Below, in pieces: positions 57,003 through 64,000 of a DNA stretch of 64,000 bases. Each line of letters opens with the position of its first letter. Within the stretch, counting starts at the first letter, position 1. The notes under the pieces were generated by a model. That model ran no database searches, was not told where the DNA came from, and saw only the letters and a program-made list of their open reading frames with translations. This DNA is from Lineus longissimus. Its lineage: Eukaryota > Nemertea > Pilidiophora > Heteronemertea > Lineidae. The position numbers were made by a program, and so were the translations under genes. The DNA lies in contig NC_088323.1 of NCBI RefSeq assembly GCF_910592395.1, positions 14,495,501 to 14,559,500 of the forward strand. The letters are read 5' to 3'.

Positions 57003-57601
57003 GTAACACACCAAAACTTCCATTCATCTGAAGTTAGCTTTCTAACTCATAAGATAACAAAGAATATTATTGTTGAATGAGATAACTAGTTTGAATCACC
57101 TAAATTCATCTTCACCTCAGGGATCGTATTCATGAAGCCTTCTTAAGAGAGTTTAGTAAGAATTTACGTATTTTTAGGTGGTTCTTAGCGAGTTGCGTCA
57201 TATTCACAAATCACTCGTAACTTCAATCGATTTCGTAAGTTGCTACTAGCGCTACGTGAGGTGTTTTCGACTTCGTAGCGTTTTCTATAGATGTTCTTCA
57301 CGTGACTTCATGACATGACGTTTTGATGGCCACCTGCCAATGCATTTCCTTTACGTCGTGACCACGTAGGACGCGGCCGATATGGTAGTGCAAAACAATA
57401 CTCTAAATTCCGACTTTAGATGGCGCGCCCATCTAATCTGACTTGACACTAGGTGGCAGCAGCTGACGGGTATAAAAAGATAAACAGACGACACGCCCAC
57501 AAAATGTCCGCAATCAATAAATTTGAACCCGAAATTCAGAGTCTTTGTGACCAAAAGCATTGGAGAAAAGTATCATATACAAAATAGTTTTTTTTAAAAA
57601 G

Positions 57602-57653
57602 GTCGTAGATGGTCTATTGAAACGTGACGCAAAGGTTGACCTAGGGGGAAAAG
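57602..57653 (+). pseudogene. Half ankyrin-repeat exon, copy 2, out of phase
   Basis: Reads VVDGLLKRDAKVDLGGK but contains one extra G compared with 8381-8431, so the donor is out of phase. The upstream acceptor is weaker (T-run followed by AAAAAG). Confidence 0.6.
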
Positions 57654-58049
57654 GTAACACACCAAACGTCCCACTAGGTCTGTCTCATAACAGAACGTTA
57701 GGGACGGACGGGAACCAAAATCAACGTCCATGGACGCGTAGTAGGATTAATCTAATAGGTCTTCACATGTCACGTGGAGTACGTTTGCGTTCCAAGTTCT
57801 GAATGGAGGCCGGCCATATAACAATGATCTTTGCACTGAATAATTGCATTCAATGGCAATAGACCGCCCATATGGGAAGGTTCATGTAATTTTCCTTTAT
57901 TGTGCGTCTAGCCTTATCCCTGTGGTGACATGATTAGACACGCATTGAAAATGGTCAATAAAATATCATTCCTTTGTCCGAAATTGAATTGATTATTGAT
58001 AACATTTAATTGCCATGGTTTGTGTTGACAAACAGTCGCTTGGCCTCAC

Positions 58050-58339
58050 GCTACTTTCACCATGGAGAGAATTAGGATGTTTTCGTTGTGACAGATGTTT
58101 TGTGGACTTATTTTCAAGACGGTATAACATGGCCGACCGATGAAGAGTGGGAACAACTGCGGGGCAACTGGGATACTATTTCAGATGATGTTGGGGCGAT
58201 AGATGGAACGGTACACGCAATCGAGATCCCAGAGACTGAGGATCCCCACCTGTTCTACAGTGGCCATGTCCACAAATATTGTATCAGCACTCAGGTCATT
58301 ATCGACAATCGTGGAATGAGTTGTACTCCCCTTGAATAA
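58050..58339 (+). pseudogene. DDE transposase, internally deleted (copy A)
   Basis: The ATG region MERIRMF is joined almost directly to the part starting MTDVLWTYFQDGITWPTDEE; the helix-turn-helix region of copy C is deleted. The remainder includes DDVGAIDGTVHAIEIPETED and YSGHVHKYCISTQVIIDN and stops after PLE. Dead fragment of the family described at 60586-61272. Confidence 0.85.
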
Positions 58340-58432
58340 TCGGTATATGGAGGTGGCCCCTTTGTTACTGTTGTGTGGGGTGCGGGTGCGTTTGTGGAGG
58401 GAGGTATACGATACATGTACTAACTCAGCAAA

Positions 58433-58633
58433 TTATCTTGCAATAACTTCTCTTATCCTTCGTCTGAGTTGTTTTGCGGTTCGCCTAGCGTATAATGTCC
58501 TTGTGCGTTCCGGCAAACGGTTGACATTTTGCCGGATGTGGCCTAGAATGCGAACATAATTATTTCTATGTCGCTGGTACCCTTCCCGGAGAAGGGCCAT
58601 CTCCTCCATGCCAACAAGCACTCTATCACACAT
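58433..58633 (-). CDS. Small basic protein, second ORF of DDE element (copy A)
   Basis: From ATG 58633: MCDRVLVGMEEMALLREGYQ, RHRNNYVRILGHIRQNVNRL, LYARRTAKQLRRRIREVIAR. Predicted all-helical and strongly basic at the C-terminus, so probably nucleic-acid binding. It runs convergently to the transposase. Nearly identical to 60285-60497 apart from the last residues. Family not recognised. Confidence 0.5.
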   Translation of the reverse strand: MCDRVLVGMEEMALLREGYQRHRNNYVRILGHIRQNVNRLPERTRTLYARRTAKQLRRRIREVIAR

Positions 58634-59131
58634 GACTGTTCGTTCACTTCGACAACACTGTACTAAAAACCGCGCTAAAACTAGACCCATATCATAGTCA
58701 TAACTTGTTACTGTTACTCAGCCACAGTCCAACAATGGACCGGTTTCTTTTGCATAGTAACTGCTTAGATAATAAAAAGACACTCAACTTGGTTAATACG
58801 AGCCAACCAGGCTTTTGTCAATAATTGACCGCTTGTCCATAACAAGGCCTATTCGGTAACGTCGGTAACATCGATTTCCCTTCATTGACAGTTAACCAAT
58901 GCACGTTGTCAAAAAGCTATTGTATGTATAGGTGGGCGTTCCTAATGTGCTTTGGTGACCACCAATCAGAAGAAGGACCTTACGTATGTATTCATCACAG
59001 CAGCGCAGCCCTGGTGGTAATGCTCGTGTAACCAATAGCATCAAAGTTAACAAGCGTGGTACGTTGAATTAGGTTATTGTTAGGTTCCCGTCTGTCCCTA
59101 ACGTTCTATCATGAGACAGACCTACCTAGTA

Positions 59132-60132
59132 GGTCTGTCTCATAACAGAACGTAAGGGACGGACGGGAACCAAAATCAACGTCCATGGACGCGTAGTAGG
59201 ATTAATCTAATAGGCCTTCACATGTCACGTGGAGTACGTTTGCGTTCCAAGTTCTGAATGGAGGCCGGCCATATAACAATGATCTTTGCACTGAATAATT
59301 GCATTCAATGGCAATAGACCGCCCATATGGGAAGGTTCATGTAATTTTCCTTTATTATGCGTCTAGCCTTATCCCTGTGGTGACATGATTAGACACGCAT
59401 TGAAAATGGTCAATAAAATATCATTCCTTTGTCCGAAATTGAATTGATTATTGATAACATTTAATTGCCATGGTTTGTGTTGGCCAGCAGTCAATGTTTG
59501 ATATCAGCAAGCAATCTGTTTGCAGGGAACTTTATTTTATGACAGATGTTTTGTGGACTTATTTTCAAGACGGTATAACATGGCCGACCGATGAAGAGTG
59601 GGAACAACTGCGGGGCAACTGGGATACTATTCCAGATGATGTTGGGGCGATAGATGGAACGGTACACGCAATTGAGATCCCAAAGACTGAGGATCCCCAC
59701 CTTATCATAGTCATAACTTGTTACTGTTACTCAGCCACAGTCCAACACTGAACCGCTTTCTTTTGCATAGTAACTACTTAGATAAAAAAAGACACTCAAT
59801 TTGGTTAATACGAGCCAACCAGGCTTTTTCAATAATTGACCGCTTGTCTATAACAAGGCCTATTCGGTAACATCGGTAACATCGATTTCCCTTCATTGAC
59901 AGTTAACCAACGCACGTTGTCAAAAGCTATTGTATGTATAAGTGGGCGTTCCTAATGTGCTTTGGTGACCACCAATCAGAAGAAGGACCTTACATATGTG
60001 TTCATCACAGCAGCGCAGCCCTGGTGGTAATGCTCGTGTAACCAATAGCATCAAAGTTAACAAGCGTGGTACGTTGAATTAGGTACTTCTTAGGTTCCCG
60101 TCTGTCCCTAACGTTCTATCATGAGACAGACC
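59132..60132 (+). mobile_element. DDE transposon copy B, 1001 bp, deletion derivative
   Basis: Same ends and orientation as copy A, starting 9 bp after it. Retains the short MFDISKQSVCRELYF to AIEIPKTEDPHL part of transposase (59500-59700) and then jumps straight to the right subterminal region, losing the second ORF. TA on both sides. Confidence 0.88.
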
Positions 60133-60134
60133 TA

Positions 60135-60168
60135 GGTCTGTCCCTAACGTTCTATCATGAGACAGACC
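60135..60168. repeat. Solo terminal-repeat remnant between copies B and C
   Basis: A 34-bp piece, GGTCTGTCCCTAACGTTCTA to GAGACAGACC, bounded by TA on each side: a minimal residual element or a junction duplicate. Confidence 0.75.
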
Positions 60169-60284
60169 TAGGTCTCTGTCTTATGATAGAGCGTTAGGGA
60201 CAGACGGGAACCTAAGAAGTACCTAATTCAACGTACCATGCTTGTTAACTTTTAGTACAGTGTTGTCGAAGTGAACGAACAGTC

Positions 60285-60497
60285 ATGTGTGATAGAGTGC
60301 TTGTTGGCATGGAGGAGATGGCCCTTCTCCGGGAAGGGTACCAGCGACATAGAAATAATTATGTTCGCATTCTAGGCCACATCCGGCAAAATGTCAACCG
60401 TTTGCCGGAACGCACAAGGGCATTGTACGCTAGGCGAACCGCAAAACAACTCCGACGAAGGATAAGAGAATTATTGCAAGAGAAATTGCTGAGTTAG
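60285..60497 (+). CDS. Small basic protein, second ORF of DDE element (copy C)
   Basis: 70 codons from ATG (MCDRVLVGMEEMALLREGYQ to RELLQEKLLS), convergent to the transposase. Charged helices with an Arg/Lys-rich C-terminal half (RRTAKQLRRRIREL). Conservation of the frame in two copies suggests a real product of the family. Animal Harbinger elements encode a Myb-like second protein, but this one is much shorter and shows no Myb tryptophans. Confidence 0.5.
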   Translation: MCDRVLVGMEEMALLREGYQRHRNNYVRILGHIRQNVNRLPERTRALYARRTAKQLRRRIRELLQEKLLS

Positions 60498-60585
60498 TAC
60501 ATGTATCGTATACCCCCCTCCACAAACGCACCCGCACCCCACACAACAGTAGCACAGTAACAAAGGGGCCACTTCCATATACCGA

Positions 60586-61272
60586 TTATTCAAGGGGAGC
60601 ACAACTCATTCCACAATTGTCGATAATGACCTGAGTGCTGATACAATATTTGTGGACATGGCCACTGTAGAACAGGTGGGGATCCTCAGTCTCTGGGATC
60701 TCGATTGCGTGTACCGTTCCATCTATCGCCCCAACATCATCTGAAATAGTATCCCAGTTGCCCCGCAGTTGTTCCCACTCTTCATCGGTCGGCCATGTTA
60801 TACCGTCTTGAAAATAAGTCCACAAAACATCTGTCATTAAATAAAGTTCCCTGCAAACAGATTGCTTGCTGATATCAAACATTGCACTCATCGCAGCAAT
60901 GTCCGGATATTTCTTGATCCAATAGAAAAAAAGTAGTGAACGGTTCTCCACCGACAGCAAATGATCTCGGTACCGTCCTGGCCTGTTTTCCAGAAAGGGC
61001 GTAATTTCCTCTACGAGGTGCTGGAAAGAGGCCACTGTCTCACCTGATAGACACCAAAAGTCCATCTGGTGGTTTCTAATCCTGGTAAAGACGTCGTTAC
61101 CACCGTATGGACCATTTGGTTGATTGGTGAGAACTTCATCAAGTATTTGAGGCAACGGAGGCGGACGCACTTCTAAATTATGAAATGCTGGTGCAAGCAA
61201 AACTGGTGGCGGTGGTATGGGCGGTGGTATGGGCGGCGGAGCAGCGAACAAAAACATCCTAATTCTCTCCAT
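60586..61272 (-). CDS. DDE-type (PIF/Harbinger-like) transposase, C-terminally truncated
   Basis: I take the ATG at 61272 (context CACCATGG; MERIRMFLFA) as start, about 228 residues. A Pro-rich N-terminus (PPPIPPPIPPPP) is followed by NHQMDFWCLSGETVASFQHL, then a helix-turn-helix-like region (YPDIAAMSAMFDISKQSVCR), LMTDVLWTYFQDGITWPTDE, and the start of the catalytic fold with DDVGAIDGTVHAIEIP (first Asp) and YSGHVHKYCISTQVIIDN. It stops at PLE, before the second Asp and the Glu, so it cannot be catalytic. Copy A stops at the same point, meaning the truncation was inherited. It resembles DDE_Tnp_4/HARBI1-type proteins; TA rather than TWA flanks make the superfamily uncertain. Confidence 0.75.
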   Translation of the reverse strand: MERIRMFLFAAPPPIPPPIPPPPVLLAPAFHNLEVRPPPLPQILDEVLTNQPNGPYGGNDVFTRIRNHQMDFWCLSGETVASFQHLVEEITPFLENRPGRYRDHLLSVENRSLLFFYWIKKYPDIAAMSAMFDISKQSVCRELYLMTDVLWTYFQDGITWPTDEEWEQLRGNWDTISDDVGAIDGTVHAIEIPETEDPHLFYSGHVHKYCISTQVIIDNCGMSCAPLE

Positions 61273-61659
61273 GGTGAAAGTAGCGTGAGGCCAAGCGACT
61301 GCTGGCCAACACAAACCATGGCAATTAAATGTTATCAATAATCAATTCAATTTCGGACAAAGGAATGATATTTTATTGACCATTTTCAATGCGTGTCTAA
61401 TCATGTCACCACGGGGATAAAGCTAGATGCATTATAAAGGAAAATTACATGAACCTTCCCATATGGGCGGTCTATTGCCATTGAATGCAATTATCCAGTG
61501 CAAAGATCATTGTTGCATGGCCGGCCTCCATTCAGAACTTGGAACGCAAACGTACTCCACGTGACATGTGAAGGCCTATTAGATTAATCCTACTACGCGT
61601 CTATGGACGTTGATTTTGGTTCCCGTCCGTCCCTAACGTTCTGTTATGAGACAGACCTT

Positions 61660-62534
61660 GTCATCCTAACTTAGCGCTCTAAAATCCTATGATAATAAAG
61701 CGATGTATTGTTGAATGGGATAATTCTTGCGGTCATCTACACCTCAGACTCTTATCCATTTATATATTTCGATATTTGCTTATCGATAGAATACTCATTA
61801 AATTGTTATATACATAAATATGACTGTATACATGTAGCACTGCCGCTGTCCCGAGAGGAAAACAATGGCCATTTTGAATCCTGTGGCGCCTCGAAAGTTA
61901 AAGTTCCAAAAAGTCAATGAAGTAAACATATAGGGTCACAATTTGCAATGTCCATTAAGTCTTGGTGAGAAGATACGACTTGTAATCCAAAGTTTAACAT
62001 TGTAGATACTTCCTGATCAGTAGAATACATGTATATCGATAATTGCGGTGATTAATTAATTAAACACCGCGTTTGTGTTATTCGATAATTCACATGAGGT
62101 TTATAGCTCATAGTTTTCGGTGGCGTTACAGCAGTGCAAAAACATGAACAAACAAACTGCATATAATCACGAATTGCTATCGTACAATGCTGTCGTGACT
62201 TTGCTCAAAATTATCAAAAACTGACGCCGTTAATGACAGTCTGCAGACTCAACTTAACGGGTTAAAACACGAGAACAGCGTCCTTAAGTCTCAGTTAGAC
62301 AAAAACAACTGAGAAATCTGTAAAATAAAGGGAATAGGAAACCAAAAAGCTCAGAAAACAGAGTAATGAGCATATATAACTCACTAAGGCGAGACGAAAT
62401 CAAACTTGAATTTGAACGTAAGCAAAGACATTCGGGTGTCTCGAAACTTCGTAATGATCTGAAGCAACTGAAAGTAGACGTCAGTACGATCGAGATGCCA
62501 GAGACGAGAAGGGATTTAAATGACATTCGGAAAA
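61660..62534 (+). repeat. Segmental duplication, blocks b (end) and c, copy 2
   Basis: Continues homology to 8453-8896 and 10705-11139. The LINE present in copy 1 is absent at about 62095. The coiled-coil frame relic (LDKNN, stop, EICKIKG) is present with more damage. It ends at 62534. Confidence 0.88.
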
Positions 62535-63056
62535 TGCTGGGTCAACTAACTTTTCACAGGGGCCAGCTCCTGCACTCTATCACTCGTGGAGTGACCACAT
62601 GCATGTATTTATAAGGAGGCTTGGGTTATCTGTTCATATGATTACAAGAAGCAAACTCAAAATGTTAAGTGTTCATCATCATAATTATGCGAATGAAAAA
62701 AATACAATTGATAGCCAGTGATGTCATCGATATTTATGTTGATTGTCAGTAACTAATCACAGAGCTTTTATTTTTTGATGTTTCCAGGGGTTAATTATAG
62801 AGGACCACCGGGAGTGGGGAGCTCATTGACCCCTGGAAATAGAAGTTGTATAGGCCTCTGCTCCACATCATTGGTATTCACCTGCTATGAACAAGCGTTA
62901 TAAAGTATTGTTTCTTGTAGTCCCGCGAGAGGTGGAGACGGTTGCGTTCTGTCTCTCGTCCTCAAGCTGGCCATTTGAATATAGTTGATTAACCGAGACT
63001 TACCTGCAAGTTGAAGGTTGATTGTAATTCTATCGAACTATCAATCACGAGCGGGA
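62535..63056. other. Non-coding stretch after the duplication
   Basis: 62536-62612 repeats 46567-46660. The remainder has no recognised gene. Confidence 0.45.
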
Positions 63057-64000
63057 TCACATGAGATACGCGTAGTAGATCAGCAGTAGGCCTACTGGCC
63101 CAGCCACGCTAAATACCCACCATGTGAGTTCTGCCTTGGCCCCATCTGTCAAGCAAGTATTTTTGTCATAGTCGCCAGTTTGTAATTTGAGAGCCTGCAT
63201 CTTATTAGCTTCCAACTGTCCGTAATAAAGTGGGCCATACATCACCCCGGGGAACCAAGGCACCAAAGTACCGATATCTCAGTAAGTAATCTTATAGCAG
63301 GCCTCTCTTTTCTAAGTAGGCTTGAGCATATGGCTTTGACCTTTTCCACTTTCTCTGGTGTGAGGAAAACCGCAATAAGTATTGAGTCAAATATGAATCC
63401 AATAAATTCCCTTTGTTGCATTGGTGGCCAACTTGACTTAATGGGATGGAGAATTAACCTATGGTCAGCTAGTATTGTAGTAGCCATCATTGCACTTCTG
63501 GCACATGCCAGTGTCATATCTTGCTTCAGCCACAGATCGTCAACATATATGACCGATGGGATACCTTGCTGCCTTATGCGTGCCATAATCGGTTTCATTA
63601 GGTTTGTCCATACCCTTGGACACGGGCCAAGCCCATTCGGGGAGCATGTATACTGAAATAATCTCAAACTTTAAATATCTTTGTGAATTTCTGTGTATGA
63701 GGCACACTACAATTCGCATCTTTGATATCAATTGTGCATTGATAGCAACCAGGTGTCATCAAATCTACAACGGTCTTAATGCCCTCCATTTTAAAAAGGG
63801 CATCCATCAAATGCTTGTTCAAGATGGACAGATCTAGGATCATTCTATATGTTCCATCTATCTTTGGCCTCAGAAAAATTCGGGAAATAAACTATATTGG
63901 CTTTTGGTGGCATTCTATTATCACTTTCTTCTCCAGAAGATATCTAATTCCACCATTAATGGCCTCAGTTACCTCTCTGATAAATTTTATTTGGGATTGC
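63057..64000 (-). pseudogene. DIRS-like reverse transcriptase relic (runs off window)
   Basis: Minus strand, cut by the right edge. In order: EAINGGIRYLLEKKVIIECH, a stop, FLRPKIDGTYRMILDLSILN, FKMEGIKTVVDLMTPGCYQC, TIDIKDANCSVPHTQKF (catalytic Asp), a frameshift near 63660, FQYTCSPNGLGPCPRVWTNL, IPSVIYVDDLWLKQDM (YVDD pair) and REFIGFIFDSILIAV. A further frameshift near 63255 leads to YGPLYYGQLEANKMQALKLQ, GDYDKN and ELTWW at the RT-RNase H junction. The G-L-G-P-C-P-R-x-W-T motif is typical of DIRS-type RTs. It is a different lineage from the Ngaro-like copy at 41.3-43.0 kb (YVDD against LDDF). Confidence 0.85.

Larger units (their letters stand above)
56470..57675 (+). repeat. Segmental duplication, block b, copy 2
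   Basis: Counterpart of 7480-8452. Includes the GT microsatellite, ankyrin exon flank, ankyrin exon and half exon; interrupted by the 220-bp TA element. Confidence 0.88.
57677..59122 (+). mobile_element. DDE transposon copy A, 1446 bp
   Basis: Begins GGTCTGTCTCATAACAGAAC and ends in its imperfect inverse (…GTTCTATCATGAGACAGACC), with TA on both sides. Compared with copy C it lacks about 480 bp of transposase N-terminal coding sequence but retains a 430-bp right subterminal region and the complete second ORF. Confidence 0.88.
60171..61657 (-). mobile_element. DDE transposon copy C, 1487 bp, inverted
   Basis: Inverse orientation to A and B. Outer right end reads GTTCTGTTATGAGACAGACC. It keeps the longest transposase frame and an intact second ORF but has lost about 430 bp of the subterminal region present in A and B. 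TA on the left, TT on the right. Confidence 0.88.

Noticed and set aside
58332-58559. 75-codon plus-strand frame in DDE copy A
   Set aside because: Antisense to the small basic ORF, which is conserved in copy C and has the better coding character.
1-64000. tRNA, rRNA or other structured RNA genes
   Set aside because: I scanned for tRNA-type GGTTCGAATCC boxes and rRNA-like blocks and saw none with a matching partner arm; a covariance-model search would be decisive.

Overview
The window reads as non-coding, repeat-dense DNA from an animal nuclear genome, most likely a marine invertebrate. There are no operons or bacterial gene layouts. Nearly all recognisable protein homology belongs to transposable elements (TEs): L2/CR1-like and other non-LTR retrotransposons, a compact Ty1/copia element, BEL/Pao remnants, an Ngaro-like and a DIRS-like tyrosine-recombinase retroelement, PIF/Harbinger-type DDE transposons, and several short TIR elements. 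The only host-like coding signal is a set of 99-bp, phase-0 exons that each encode one 33-residue ankyrin repeat. Terminal motifs at about 13.18 and 15.76 kb resemble repeats I associate with molluscs and other marine invertebrates, but I cannot fix the phylum from sequence alone.

Layout. Two diverged copies of one segment frame the window: copy 1 at 1-11139 and copy 2 at 49815-62534, in the same order and orientation. Each contains a degenerate satellite-like tract, a non-coding unique stretch, an ankyrin exon plus a half exon, and the start of a gag-like coiled-coil reading frame. The copies differ by insertions, so they serve as mutual empty-site controls. Copy 1 has an L2-like LINE (8897-10704). 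Copy 2 has a LINE fragment, a BEL/Pao fragment, a large foldback element, a 220-bp TA MITE, and a cluster of three copies of one DDE transposon family (57677-61657).

Between the copies: a decayed gag-like frame (10.8-12.3 kb); a LINE with one nonsense codon (16.8-18.9 kb); ankyrin pseudo-exons (19.0-19.4 kb); four arrays of one 15-bp minisatellite (21.7, 22.4, 27.5 and 45.8 kb); a BEL/Pao pol relic (22.7-24.6 kb); a 1183-bp TTAA-flanked element (24870-26052); and two elements with 9-bp target duplications (26559-27136 and 37609-38552).

The best resolved structure is a PIF/Harbinger transposon at about 28.1-36.1 kb. It has convergent Myb/SANT-like and transposase genes, and its transposase is split by a 4929-bp copia element (30658-35586) with identical 5-bp target duplications and two 113-bp LTRs. 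Next comes an Ngaro-like element (40.4-45.3 kb) with gag, RT-RNase H and tyrosine recombinase, plus an intact SGNH-hydrolase ORF upstream of gag. A DIRS-like RT relic runs off the right edge (63057-64000).

How the genes work together: apart from the ankyrin exons there is no host pathway here. The genes are the gag, pol, recombinase and transposase functions of independent elements, nearly all interrupted by stops or frameshifts. Intact frames are the Ngaro recombinase, the SGNH hydrolase, and two ORFs of the DDE element at 60171-61657, whose transposase is however truncated.
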